A stretch of DNA of 64,000 bases from contig NZ_JAQBOD010000058.1 of assembly GCF_028288205.1 (NCBI RefSeq), forward strand, positions 1 to 64,000, given 5' to 3'. The notes below the pieces were generated by a model, which saw only the letters and a program-made list of their open reading frames with translations, did no database searches and was not told the origin of the DNA. The position numbers and the translations under genes are program-made. The stretch's first letter is position 1. Each line of letters opens with the position of its first letter. Source of the stretch: Mucilaginibacter sp. (GTDB taxonomy: Bacteria > Bacteroidota > Bacteroidia > Sphingobacteriales > Sphingobacteriaceae). Positions 1 through 8,945 of the stretch are shown one piece after another.

Positions 1-346
1 CGTTTAGTGATTAAATTCGATATAAAAATTAGTTCACCCATGAAGTAAGCAAATGCAGCAATAAACCTATACCCGTTAAATGTTATTACTGTACTGTACC
101 ATGTACACGTTGATACACCTGGGTACACCTTGGTACACCAAAAATTGCAATGAACTAAAAATCAACATATTAAATCATTGCCAAATAAACTAACTATTAA
201 ATTAACGTGTTTAGCGATTGAAAATTAAGCTGCAAGCGCATGTTTAATATGGTTAAGGGGCTTGTATAATCGCTAAAAACGTTCAATAATTTATTTTAAA
301 CAAAACCTGCATTTGCGGCTTATATTAATATAAATGCAATAAGCTA
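1..346. other. Gene-free left edge with 10-bp phased repeats
   Basis: I see no coding sequence here. The stretch is AT-rich. At 104-143 lie four head-to-tail 10-bp units of the form TACACnTTGG (TACACGTTGA, TACACCTGGG, TACACCTTGG, TACACCAAAA), preceded by GTAC-containing near-palindromes at about 90-107. A 10-bp spacing puts each unit on the same helical face, as in cooperative protein-binding sites. No binding protein can be named from sequence. Confidence 0.5.
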
Positions 347-562
347 ATGGCAAATAAACCCGTAAAATATAACCCAAATCAAAATAAAGCCGATACCTGG
401 AGGCATAACTGGGAAGTTATGAAGCCTTTTGTATATTTTGGCTTTAAAGCGATGACTTTAATAGCCGGCGCACTAATAGGTATTATTAAATTATTACCAT
501 CATTGCTTGAACAGCATAAACATAACGGGCATAAAAAGGATGACAGGGTAATTAAGATATAG
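347..562 (+). CDS. Small single-pass membrane protein, unknown function
   Basis: A 71-residue protein I do not recognise. It has a polar, basic N-terminus, one hydrophobic segment at about residues 29-52 containing a GALIG stretch, and a His/Lys-rich tail (QHKHNGHKKDD). The ATG at 347 is the only reasonable start and the ORF is preceded by AT-rich non-coding sequence. It stands alone, followed by a 175-bp gap before the next gene, so context gives no function. Composition matches neighbouring genes. It could be a small inner-membrane protein; a chance ORF is possible but less likely given the coherent transmembrane pattern. Confidence 0.55.
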   Translation: MANKPVKYNPNQNKADTWRHNWEVMKPFVYFGFKAMTLIAGALIGIIKLLPSLLEQHKHNGHKKDDRVIKI

Positions 563-719
563 TATCCGGCGGGGTCGCCCCGCAGATTGTTTGAGGCTGA
601 CTGTTCCAGGCGTTCTACTCACAAAAAACAGAACACTCTGTAGATGGGCGTATACGGCTGTAGCCTGCATCTGCTAACATATAAAATGCTGTTTAGGCAA
701 ATACTTCGGCTTTAAAAGC

Positions 720-727
720 TACCTTTG
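720..727 (+). promoter_or_regulatory. Bacteroidota-type -7 box
   Basis: TACCTTTG matches the Bacteroidota consensus TAnnTTTG and ends 10 nt before the ATG at 738, implying a very short leader. The -33 region is not convincing. Confidence 0.5.
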
Positions 728-737
728 CCCCCCACGC

Positions 738-1085
738 ATGGAAGAAAGAAAATATTTAACAACCTGGAGAAGATACATACCGGTTATACGTTTGCATCTT
801 AAAAGAAGCCTTACCGAAGAGCAAAGCTTTAAATTAAACATTACAGATTTTGAATCAGCGGGCGACCGCGGCAAATCAGGCTACACGTTTAACATCACAA
901 TGGAAAACGGCAAGGTAACCAACAACATCAGCGGCTCGGCAGTAGCCCGCGATCTTTTCGAGGCCCTAAAAACCGACGATACTATAAAAACTATGCTGCA
1001 AGACAAAAGCATAAAAATAAGTGTTGGCAAATCATTTTTATTAAGTATAAAAACAAGCCATATATCGGCCTATAAAGAGGCATAA
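738..1085 (+). CDS. Hypothetical cytosolic protein
   Basis: A 115-residue protein I cannot assign. It lacks a signal peptide and membrane segments. The central part (GDRGKSGYTFNITMENGK) alternates like beta strands, and the C-terminal part has a probable helix (ARDLFEALKTDDTIKTML) followed by strands. The start is supported by a TACCTTTG promoter box just upstream, and the 3' end by a clear intrinsic terminator, so it is probably a monocistronic unit. No neighbour suggests a role. Confidence 0.6.
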   Translation: MEERKYLTTWRRYIPVIRLHLKRSLTEEQSFKLNITDFESAGDRGKSGYTFNITMENGKVTNNISGSAVARDLFEALKTDDTIKTMLQDKSIKISVGKSFLLSIKTSHISAYKEA

Positions 1086-1102
1086 AAATAATTTTTTTAA
1101 AT

Positions 1103-1137
1103 AAAAACCCGATCAAAAAATTGACCGGGTTTTTTTA
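1103..1137 (+). terminator. Rho-independent terminator
   Basis: An inverted repeat of AACCCGATCAA with TTGACCGGGTT (one mismatch) encloses an A-rich loop and runs into a T tract, 18 nt after the stop of the 115-aa gene. Confidence 0.8.
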
Positions 1138-1243
1138 TTTGATTTTTATAATTTTTTAAAGCAATATGGTTTATTACGTATATATTTAAAACAAACCGGC
1201 ACCTTTAGGTATTATATATAACTAAATCTTTTAAATAACAACA

Positions 1244-1274
1244 TTGGCTATCACAAAAGCTTATATTACCTTCT
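1244..1274 (+). promoter_or_regulatory. Putative promoter of the CheB-CheR kinase gene
   Basis: TTG at 1244-1246 and TACCTTCT at 1267-1274 are 20 nt apart, the spacing expected between -33 and -7 elements in Bacteroidota. The -7 box matches TAnnTTTG at all but two positions. The ATG follows 3 nt later. Confidence 0.4.
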
Positions 1275-1277
1275 TTA

Positions 1278-4200
1278 ATGGCTAAAGCAATCGAAGAGGA
1301 TACATCAATTAATCAGTTTCCGGTCGTTGGTATCGGTGCCTCGGCAGGGGGTTTGGAAGCCGTGCGTTCATTTTTGAAAGCATTACCGGCTAAACCGGGT
1401 ATGGCATTTGTTTTTATTCAGCATTTAAGCCCCAAGCATGAAAGTATTTTACCTGGCTTGCTTCAAAAGATAGCCCCCTTCCCTGTTCATCAAATTACTG
1501 ATAATATACACTTAGAGGTTAATAACTTATACATCATTCCGGAAAATAAAACAGTGACCACTACTGATGGTATACTAAAGCTTGCGCCGTTAGATAAGAA
1601 AGCCAAAAGAGGTAATACAATTGATCTTTTCTTTTCTTCGTTAGGTGTTGTGCATCAAAGTTATGCGGTTGGTGTGATATTATCGGGTGCTTTAAGTGAT
1701 GGCACACTTGGCCTGCAGGTTATTAAATCATACGGTGGATTAACCTTCGCCCAGGATGAAGGATCGGCAGCGTTTGATAGCATGCCAAAAAGCGCAATCA
1801 AGGCAGGTGTGGTTGATTTTGTACTGCCGCCAGAAGAAATTGCTAAGCATCTTGTCACTATTAATCACCCTTTTACAGATTATTCATCTGCAGAAATAAC
1901 AAATACTCTCCCTCAACAGGATAACGAAACCTTTAAACAAATACTAACCGTACTGCGTGTGCGCAGGGGGGTAGATTTCACTTATTATAAAAAAAGCACG
2001 CTAAAACGCCGCATAATCAGGCGGATGGCGCTCATTAAAATAGAAAAGCCTGTTGATTATCTTAGCTTTCTGCGCGAAAACAAAGACGAACAGGATGCTT
2101 TATATAATGATATGCTAATATCGGTCACAAACTTTTTTCGTGACCCGCAAAGCTTTGAAGTTTTATGCAATACCATATTTCCAAGATTATTAAGAAATAA
2201 AACAGATGCTGAGCCATTAAGAATTTGGATAGCCGGCTGCGCTACCGGCGAGGAAGCCTATTCTATGGCTATATGTTTGCAGGAGCAGTTGGGCGATAAG
2301 ACCGCTGCCATAAAAATACAAATCTTCGCTACTGATATTTCTGAAACAGCTATAGCCAAAGCGCGTACCGGTGTTTATCGCCCAACAGAATTGGTGGGTA
2401 TTTCACCCTCGCGGCTGCAGCAGTTTTTTACCAAATTGGATGGCAGCTACCAGGTAAGCAAAACCATACGGGATATGTGTGTATTTGCACACCATAATTT
2501 ATTAAAAGATCCGCCTTTTTCAAAGATAGACCTGGTTAGTTGCCGTAATGTATTAATATACCTGGAACCGGTTTTACAAAAAAAAGCCTTAACTACTTTT
2601 CATTACGCATTAAATGAAGATGGTTACCTAATGCTGGGCAAATCAGAAACTATTGGCAGCAATACAGACATTTTCTCAGCATATAACAGTACCGAAAAAC
2701 TATATCATAGAAAAGGCCCGTTAGGGCGGTTTATGACTGTTAGTTCGCCGGGCAGGGAACAAACCTTCCGTGATATTGATAAAAACGTTCAAAAAGAAAA
2801 CGCAGGCAGTGATATTTTTAAAATAGCTGATGAAGCCATGCTTGCCAATTTTATGCCTGCGAGTGTGTTGATAAATGAAAAGTTTGATGTTGTACAATTT
2901 CGTGGTTCAACAGAACAATGGTTAACGCCGCCAAATGGTAAGCCAAGCTTTAACCTGTTAAAAATGGCACGCGAAGGGTTGGGATTTGAATTGCGTAACA
3001 TGTTGCACATAGCTAAAAAAACAAATTTACCAACACGTAAGTTCGGTATGTTTTTTAAGATAAATGATCTGCAGCATTTTGTTAATCTGCAAGTTTTGAA
3101 GCTTGCAGATGTAGCCGATGAGCATTATTTGGTCATTTTCCAACCTGCATCATCTACCGGTATCCAGCCTATAATGTTTGAGGCCAGCCAGACTGCCGAA
3201 GACATGAACTATAACGCATCAGAGATGCGTATTGAACAACTGGAAAGAGAGCTTATACAAACCAGGGCCGATATGCGGATAGTATCTGAGGAGCAGGAAA
3301 CTGCCAACGAAGAATTACAAAGCGCTAATGAAGAACTGCTTTCGGGCAGCGAAGAATTACAAAGCCTTAATGAAGAACTGGAAACTTCTAAAGAGGAGCT
3401 GCAAAGTACTAACGAAGAGATCATGATCGTCAATAAGGAATTGTTGGACAGGAATGAGCAGTTAAATAATATGCGTTTATACGCAGAAGGCATTGTAAGC
3501 ACCATTCGCGATCCGTTAATTATCCTGAATAGAGAATTGCGCGTAAAGCGTGCCACCGGTGGTTTTTACACAAAATTTAAACTTACAAAAGAAGAAACAG
3601 AAGGCTTTTACATATATGAGCTGGGAAACCGGCAATGGGATATCCCCGAGCTAAGAGAATTGCTGGAAGACGTATTACCTGCAAAAAAAGTATTGACTGA
3701 TATTGAAGTTACCCAGGTATTTCCGGCTTTAGGTAAACGAATTTTGTGCCTAAATGCACGTGAAATTGATAATATAAACGGCGAGAAACTCATTTTACTG
3801 GCCATTGAGGACATTACCACTAAGCGTAAAATAGAAGAAGGATTGATTGAGGTAGAACGTTTATTAAGCGAAAGTAAGGAACGGTTAAAATTCGCCGTTG
3901 ATTCGGCAGGATTAGGCACCTGGGATTACGACCCTCAAATAAAAGAATTAATATGGGACAAACGCTGCAAAGAAATATTTAACCTGGCAGCCAATAGTTC
4001 GGTTGGTATAGAAGAGTTTTTTGAGCTGATCCATGCAGAAGACCGGGAACGCGTTAAAAACAGCATTAAAGTAACCTTAAGTAATAATAAAGTAACCTTA
4101 AGTAATAATGACTCCGGAGAATTTGATATAGAGTTTCGCACTATAGTTTTTAATGATAGGAGTAAATGGTTAAAGGCTAAGGGACGAGCCTATTTTAATG

Positions 4201-4961
4201 AAGAAGGTAAGGCTATACGGTTTATTGGTACCTTATTAGATATTACGGTTCAAAAACTTATTGATGAGGCTACCCGCGATCTGTTAAATAAAAAGGATGA
4301 ATTCATTAGCATTGCCAGCCATGAATTAAAAACGCCTATTACCAGTTTAAAAGCTGCCTTGCAAATGATAGAACGCATAATTATGCACAAGGAGGAAATG
4401 AAACCCATGCAGGGTTTTGTACAAAAAGGCATTAAACAAGTTGACAAGCTAATTGAATTAATAAAAGACCTTTTAGAGGTTACTAAAATACAAACCGGAA
4501 AGCTTGAACTAAAAAAAACCAAATTTATACTGGATGACCTGGTAAAAGAATGTTGCGAAGACCTTCAAATACAATCCGAGAATCATGAAATTATTATTGA
4601 AGGTGAAAAAAATCTTTCCATTTATGCTGATAGAAACCGCATTGAACAAGTTATTGTAAATCTTATATCAAATGCTGTTAAATATTCGCCTAACGGCAAA
4701 AAGGTTATTATTATAGTTACAAAAATAGATAATGCTGTAAAAGCGGCTATCACCGACTTTGGCATTGGTATACCAAAAGATAAGCTGGAATTTCTGTTTG
4801 AACGCTTTTACCGGGTTGATGATGAATCACAAAGGTATTCAGGACTGGGCCTTGGGCTTTATATTTCGGCAGAGATAGTAAGGCGCCATCAAGGTTATAT
4901 TGGCGTTGAAAGCACCCGCGGCAAAGGATCAACCTTTTGGTTTACTATTCCCGATGCTTAG
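1278..4961 (+). CDS. CheB-CheR-PAS-PAS hybrid sensor histidine kinase
   Basis: A 1227-residue signalling protein with no predicted membrane segment. Residues ~14-190 are a CheB-type methylesterase with apparent triad Ser22 (GASAGG), His49 (IQHLS) and Asp141 (SDGTLG). Residues ~210-480 are a CheR methyltransferase with a SAM-binding IAGCATGEEAYS near 315. Residues ~650-735 form an EELQ-rich coiled coil, followed by two PAS-like modules (~740-850 and ~885-1000). HisKA has its phospho-acceptor at His1015 (SHELKTP), and HATPase_c carries N, G1 (DFGIGIP) and G2 (GLGLGLYI) boxes. There is no C-terminal receiver, so it probably phosphorylates a separate regulator. No che genes lie nearby. A 21-bp in-frame tandem duplication in the second PAS repeats KVTLSNN at residues 931-944. 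Confidence 0.93.
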   Translation: MAKAIEEDTSINQFPVVGIGASAGGLEAVRSFLKALPAKPGMAFVFIQHLSPKHESILPGLLQKIAPFPVHQITDNIHLEVNNLYIIPENKTVTTTDGILKLAPLDKKAKRGNTIDLFFSSLGVVHQSYAVGVILSGALSDGTLGLQVIKSYGGLTFAQDEGSAAFDSMPKSAIKAGVVDFVLPPEEIAKHLVTINHPFTDYSSAEITNTLPQQDNETFKQILTVLRVRRGVDFTYYKKSTLKRRIIRRMALIKIEKPVDYLSFLRENKDEQDALYNDMLISVTNFFRDPQSFEVLCNTIFPRLLRNKTDAEPLRIWIAGCATGEEAYSMAICLQEQLGDKTAAIKIQIFATDISETAIAKARTGVYRPTELVGISPSRLQQFFTKLDGSYQVSKTIRDMCVFAHHNLLKDPPFSKIDLVSCRNVLIYLEPVLQKKALTTFHYALNEDGYLMLGKSETIGSNTDIFSAYNSTEKLYHRKGPLGRFMTVSSPGREQTFRDIDKNVQKENAGSDIFKIADEAMLANFMPASVLINEKFDVVQFRGSTEQWLTPPNGKPSFNLLKMAREGLGFELRNMLHIAKKTNLPTRKFGMFFKINDLQHFVNLQVLKLADVADEHYLVIFQPASSTGIQPIMFEASQTAEDMNYNASEMRIEQLERELIQTRADMRIVSEEQETANEELQSANEELLSGSEELQSLNEELETSKEELQSTNEEIMIVNKELLDRNEQLNNMRLYAEGIVSTIRDPLIILNRELRVKRATGGFYTKFKLTKEETEGFYIYELGNRQWDIPELRELLEDVLPAKKVLTDIEVTQVFPALGKRILCLNAREIDNINGEKLILLAIEDITTKRKIEEGLIEVERLLSESKERLKFAVDSAGLGTWDYDPQIKELIWDKRCKEIFNLAANSSVGIEEFFELIHAEDRERVKNSIKVTLSNNKVTLSNNDSGEFDIEFRTIVFNDRSKWLKAKGRAYFNEEGKAIRFIGTLLDITVQKLIDEATRDLLNKKDEFISIASHELKTPITSLKAALQMIERIIMHKEEMKPMQGFVQKGIKQVDKLIELIKDLLEVTKIQTGKLELKKTKFILDDLVKECCEDLQIQSENHEIIIEGEKNLSIYADRNRIEQVIVNLISNAVKYSPNGKKVIIIVTKIDNAVKAAITDFGIGIPKDKLEFLFERFYRVDDESQRYSGLGLGLYISAEIVRRHQGYIGVESTRGKGSTFWFTIPDA
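4068..4109 (+). repeat. 21-bp perfect tandem duplication inside the kinase gene
   Basis: Two identical 21-bp units (4068-4088 and 4089-4109) encode KVTLSNN twice. The length is a multiple of three, so the frame is kept. It falls in the second PAS-like module. Confidence 0.95.
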
Positions 4962-5105
4962 CTAACAGATCTCTAATTTTTTATTGAACAAAAAGGCAGA
5001 TTCCAATTCGCCGTTTGCCAATTAATCCTGTTTATTGCTTTATTTTTTGTGCCTGTATATAGCATCAGGCCGTCAAAAAACTTATTATTACACTTTATTT
5101 AATGA

Positions 5106-6758
5106 ATGAAAAATAAAGACAAGCTATTTTATTTATTACTGTTTGTTTTGGCATTGGCTGTTAACGTGGCCGGTATAAATGTTAAATTTTTCACCGACGA
5201 CCCGGCACTGTATGCATCCATAGCCAAAAACCTTATCTATAAGAAAGAGTTTTTTGAGCTGTTTACCTATAATTACGACTGGCTGGATAAACCGCACCTC
5301 CCATTCTGGATGGCGATGTTAAGCTTTAAAATATTTGGCATTAGTGTTTGGGCATACAGGCTGCCCGCGCTGCTTTTCTTTTTACTTAGCGCGAGGTATA
5401 CTTATTTATTTACCCGTAAATATTATGATACGGAAACAGCCGCCATCGCGGTATTAATATTGATGACAGCGCAATACATCATCATGTCTAACACTGATGT
5501 ACGCGCCGAGCCTTACCTGATGGCGTTGGTAATAGGCAGTATTTACCATATAGCTTGTTTGGAAGAGCGCTTTACATTTAAAGATCTGTTGCTGGCTGCA
5601 CTGCTTACCGCCTGTGCCGTCATGACCAAAGGCATATTTGTAATAGTGGCCATATATGGCAGTTTATTGGGCCAGCTTATTTTTAGAAAAAAGGTTGTTA
5701 GTCTGTTTAGTATTAGGTTTATAGGGCTGTATTTATTGACAGTCTTATTTACCCTGCCAGAGTTTTATGCCCTATATTTACAATTTGACCTGCACCCCGA
5801 AAAGCTTGTTTTTGAGCGGCATAATGTATCGGGCATTAAATGGTTTTTGTGGGATAGCCAATTTGGGCGCTTCGTAAACAGCGGACCAATAAGCAGGAAT
5901 AAAGGTGGTGATATCACCTTTTATTTACACACCTTGTTATGGGCTTTTGCACCATGGTGCCTATTGTTTTATTATGCCGTTTATAAGCGCTTCTGCGATA
6001 TTTTTAAAAGGATTAAACTTCCCGAATATTACGCCCTAAGCGGAGGCTTGTTATTGTTAATCTTGTTTTCTTTATCAGGCTTCCAACTGCCTTTTTATAC
6101 CAATACGGTTTTTCCGTTGTTTGCTGTGATTACGGCGCCGTTTTGCTATAAGCAGTTATCAAATTTTGGCCTTAAATTCAGATTGGTAAGTCAATGGGTA
6201 TATATCACGCTACTAACGCTTATTGTATTTGTTATCAACTTCTTTTTAAAGCCGGCCAGCTATATATTTTTTATTGTTGATTGCGGCGTGTTTTTCCTGT
6301 TGGTATTATTAATAAATAACCTTGTAAAAGAAGGATATAAAAAAACCTTCTTTTTAAGCTGTGCAGCGGCGCTATTTGCTAACTTTTACCTTGCTACAGT
6401 ACTGTACCCGGTTATAGCGACTTATAATGGGCAAAATGCGGCGGCGGCATATGTTAACCAACAACAGTTTGAGCAATACCATATTTACTCTGCCCGGACA
6501 GAAAACAACGTGTTTCAGTTTGAGTGTAAAAAGCACATTGACTATTTACCGGTAGAAAAATTTAAAGACTTTAATACAACAGAAAATGCGGTGTTTTATA
6601 TGAGCCAATATTCTTTAAATTATCTGATAAATAATCATATCCCTTACCGGGTACTGCAATCGTTTCAAAACTACTCGCAGGAAAGGATATTGCCTGAGTT
6701 TATAAATAGCGCAACACGAAACAAGGTATTAGACAAAGTTTATTTGGTAACTAAATAA
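5106..6758 (+). CDS. GT39/ArnT-like membrane glycosyltransferase
   Basis: A 550-residue polytopic membrane protein with about ten to twelve hydrophobic helices. The first loop has the acidic pair characteristic of GT-C enzymes (TDDPALYASIA, Asp31-Asp32), followed by KPHLPFW, typical of the PMT/ArnT superfamily that transfers sugars from polyprenyl-phosphate carriers to lipid A, proteins or glycans on the periplasmic side. The C-terminal ~100 residues form a soluble domain. Acceptor and donor cannot be deduced; no glycan-synthesis genes are adjacent. The ATG at 5106 is preceded by an out-of-frame ATG at 5102. It converges with the cytochrome b gene. Confidence 0.8.
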   Translation: MKNKDKLFYLLLFVLALAVNVAGINVKFFTDDPALYASIAKNLIYKKEFFELFTYNYDWLDKPHLPFWMAMLSFKIFGISVWAYRLPALLFFLLSARYTYLFTRKYYDTETAAIAVLILMTAQYIIMSNTDVRAEPYLMALVIGSIYHIACLEERFTFKDLLLAALLTACAVMTKGIFVIVAIYGSLLGQLIFRKKVVSLFSIRFIGLYLLTVLFTLPEFYALYLQFDLHPEKLVFERHNVSGIKWFLWDSQFGRFVNSGPISRNKGGDITFYLHTLLWAFAPWCLLFYYAVYKRFCDIFKRIKLPEYYALSGGLLLLILFSLSGFQLPFYTNTVFPLFAVITAPFCYKQLSNFGLKFRLVSQWVYITLLTLIVFVINFFLKPASYIFFIVDCGVFFLLVLLINNLVKEGYKKTFFLSCAAALFANFYLATVLYPVIATYNGQNAAAAYVNQQQFEQYHIYSARTENNVFQFECKKHIDYLPVEKFKDFNTTENAVFYMSQYSLNYLINNHIPYRVLQSFQNYSQERILPEFINSATRNKVLDKVYLVTK

Positions 6759-6790
6759 CTTGTAATAATAACGAAGTTGATATTTCTCTA

Positions 6791-7462
6791 CTACTCGCCT
6801 CCGCCATTTATCATATCAGATACTATCCCTTTGCTGTCTTTTCTTTCGGCTAAGTAAACACCGGCTAAATGTATTGCAATAAAGCCAAGTATAATATACA
6901 TGCAAAATCCATGTATATCCTTAACTGAATGCCTGATTGATTTATAGGGCGCAAAGAAATCTTCGAATGCCAGGAATAACCCCGTTATAGCCATTATAAT
7001 AAGTAATAAATAGAAAATAGCATATATGGTTTTAACCACAAGTTCATGCCTTGCCAGTTCTCTTTGCTTTTTTATTATATAATAATCTTTATACGCGCCC
7101 TTGATTTTTCTGATAAATTTTTGATCGGCTAACTGGAAAAACTCTAAAACCAGGCGAAACACCAACAATGTTACCAGCGCATAGCCAAAATATATATGTA
7201 TTCCCCATACATTATCGCTCATGGCATGTGCTACAGAACCAGCTTGCTTGTCGGTAACTACTGATCCTGCTTTTTGCAGCTCATCTTTCATAAATGCAGC
7301 GCTTGACCTATCATCAAGAATGGTTGAATTTATAAGCACGGTTAGCAAAGACCCTGTAATTACAATAGCATTTAACCAATGCCAAAGACGTAAAGAAGAC
7401 GAATATGTTTTTATTTGATATGGATTATCAATATTTCTTTTAACCGGTTCTATAACGCTCAT
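6791..7462 (-). CDS. b-type cytochrome membrane protein (hydrogenase/formate dehydrogenase cytochrome-like)
   Basis: A 223-residue integral membrane protein with four hydrophobic helices. Histidines suited to bis-haem coordination lie in RLWHWLN (helix 1), GIHIYFGY (helix 2) and near the fourth helix in DIHGF and AIHLAG. This matches the cytochrome b561/HyaC-type family that passes electrons between quinone and a partner dehydrogenase. No hydrogenase or formate dehydrogenase gene lies in the window, so the partner is unknown. Compared with HyaC there is a loop of ~40 residues between helices 1 and 2. It is divergent from the outer-membrane protein gene at 7624. Confidence 0.75.
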   Translation of the reverse strand: MSVIEPVKRNIDNPYQIKTYSSSLRLWHWLNAIVITGSLLTVLINSTILDDRSSAAFMKDELQKAGSVVTDKQAGSVAHAMSDNVWGIHIYFGYALVTLLVFRLVLEFFQLADQKFIRKIKGAYKDYYIIKKQRELARHELVVKTIYAIFYLLLIIMAITGLFLAFEDFFAPYKSIRHSVKDIHGFCMYIILGFIAIHLAGVYLAERKDSKGIVSDMINGGGE

Positions 7463-7539
7463 ATATAATATTTAAACTGCATCAAAGTTGATAGTTATTT
7501 TTTGAATTTATATGTCTATTTCAAACTTATCGATAGATA

Positions 7540-7561
7540 TTGTAGCAATTTTGTAGCAATT
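7540..7561. repeat. 11-bp tandem repeat in divergent promoter region
   Basis: TTGTAGCAATT occurs twice head to tail between the divergent cytochrome b and outer-membrane protein genes. It may be a paired operator or a coincidence of AT-rich DNA. Confidence 0.5.
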
Positions 7562-7623
7562 GCCTTTCTTCATATTAGCTACAGAATTTAACTGTAATTT
7601 TATATAACTTAAAAGTTGCAACA

Positions 7624-8385
7624 ATGTTTAAAAACTTACTTTTTATTACTTTACTATTTGCATTTACAGCTGTTAAAGCACAAAACAATTACGAAATACA
7701 GGTGTATGGATCTGAAACCGTTGAGACGGGGCGCACCATGCTTGAACTGCATAGCAATTATACTGTAAATGGCAGTAAAACCATTGAAGACGGCGTTTTA
7801 CCAACCAACCATGTTTTCCACGAAACTATTGAGATAACGCATGGCTGGACGCCTTGGTTTGAAACCGGGTTTTACTTTTTTAATACTTTAGGAAGCGACG
7901 GACGCAGCGCCTATGTGGGTTCGCATATACGCCCACGCGTAGCAGCGCCCGAGGCATGGCATTGGCCGGTTGGTGTAAGTGTATCATTTGAGTTTGGTTT
8001 TCAAAAAGCTGCTTATGACGCCAATACAACCTCTTTAGAGATAAGACCAATTATTGATAAAAAATGGGGAGGATTATACGTTTCTCTAAATCCAACTGTG
8101 GACAAAAGTTTTGTCGGACCAGAATCAAATCAAGGCTTTATTTTTTCACCAAATATAAAAGTGAGCTATGATATTAGTAAAGTTGTAGCGTTAGGGCCAG
8201 AATATTATGGCAGTACAGGACCATTCTTCCATTATTACAGTTCAACAAATCAACAGCATCAAATATTTTTAGCTACAGATTTGAATTTTAGCCCAAACTG
8301 GGAATTTAATGCCGGATATGGTTGGGGACTTACAAACAGTACAGACAAATCTATATTTAAAGTAATTTTAGGGAAGCGGTTTTAA
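7624..8385 (+). CDS. Secreted outer-membrane beta-barrel-like protein
   Basis: A 253-residue protein with a clear signal peptide ending ...TAVKAQ near residue 20. The rest is rich in alternating aromatic/polar strands (HSNYTVNG, FETGFYFF, VSVSFEFGF, EFNAGYGWGL) and ends in a phenylalanine (ILGKRF), as expected for an outer-membrane barrel. It resembles uncharacterised porin/transporter-like proteins of Bacteroidota, but I cannot name a family or substrate. It has its own upstream region of 161 bp shared with the divergent cytochrome b gene; a joint role is only a possibility. It converges with higA (6-bp gap). Confidence 0.7.
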   Translation: MFKNLLFITLLFAFTAVKAQNNYEIQVYGSETVETGRTMLELHSNYTVNGSKTIEDGVLPTNHVFHETIEITHGWTPWFETGFYFFNTLGSDGRSAYVGSHIRPRVAAPEAWHWPVGVSVSFEFGFQKAAYDANTTSLEIRPIIDKKWGGLYVSLNPTVDKSFVGPESNQGFIFSPNIKVSYDISKVVALGPEYYGSTGPFFHYYSSTNQQHQIFLATDLNFSPNWEFNAGYGWGLTNSTDKSIFKVILGKRF

Positions 8386-8391
8386 TAATTG

Positions 8392-8748
8392 TTAATATTC
8401 TTGAATAAGGATATCAGTCGGAATACTTAACCTTTCATGAAGTTTACGAATCATATCAATTGTCAATTTTCTCTTTTTGTTTAATATTTCACTAACCCTA
8501 CTCTTAAGCCCAATAACTTTAGCTAAGTCCTTTTGATTATAATTTAGTTGCTCCATTCTAAATTTGATAGCTTCAATGGGATCTGGAAAATCAATTGTAT
8601 CAAGAGTGTTCTCATAATTATCAATCAAAACGCCTAATATTTCAAGCTCATCTCCCTGGTCGCTTCCAGGTTGTGCATCAAATATAATTTCCAACCTATT
8701 TAAGGCTTCCTGGTAATCACTATCTGTTTTTATCGGTCTAATTTTCAT
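8392..8748 (-). CDS. higA: HigA-type antitoxin (HTH)
   Basis: A 118-residue protein with an N-terminal acidic helical region and a C-terminal helix-turn-helix (residues ~60-110: FRMEQLNYNQKDLAKVIG, then SRVSEILNKKRKLT). This layout is that of HigA antitoxins, which bind the HigB mRNA interferase and repress their own promoter. Immediately upstream, 3 nt away, is the tail of a HigB-like toxin that is otherwise broken, matching the usual toxin-first higBA order. The antitoxin itself appears intact. It may now act only as a repressor or as an anti-addiction factor against other HigB toxins. Confidence 0.8.
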   Translation of the reverse strand: MKIRPIKTDSDYQEALNRLEIIFDAQPGSDQGDELEILGVLIDNYENTLDTIDFPDPIEAIKFRMEQLNYNQKDLAKVIGLKSRVSEILNKKRKLTIDMIRKLHERLSIPTDILIQEY

Positions 8749-8751
8749 ATT

Positions 8752-8880
8752 TTAAATTTTGTTCGCGTCAATTTTATCATATTCTGCATGCGTGCCCACA
8801 AAACGTATCCAAATCATTTGATAGGGATAGTTTACAATTACATAATACTAAGTTTCCCAAAAATGGGAAATAATATTTCT
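8752..8880 (-). pseudogene. Remnant of a HigB-like toxin gene
   Basis: Reading the minus strand directly upstream of higA, 8847-8755 encodes 31 residues ending QMIWIRFVGTHAEYDKIDA plus NKI, which is the well-conserved C-terminus of HigB/RelE-like toxins (IRFxGTHAxYDxID). An in-frame TAG (8850-8848) precedes it. Before that stop the same frame reads NIISHFWET, reminiscent of the HigB N-terminus (IIxxxxLxxFWExH). Intact toxins are ~95-100 residues, so the middle of the gene seems deleted. The C-terminal match is strong; the N-terminal match is tentative. Confidence 0.75.
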
Positions 8881-8945
8881 ATAAATAGCATTAAAAATAG
8901 ATATGATAACAGACCCTTCTGCTTTGGAGAAGACAAGATAAGACT

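Noticed and set aside
572-590. CCGGCGGGGTCGC short hairpin, also near 34787
   Set aside because: Two short GC-rich matches of 13 bp without further similarity are too little to call an element.
3209-3556. Ser-rich minus-strand ORF
   Set aside because: It is the antisense of the EELQ coiled coil of the kinase and has no independent signal.
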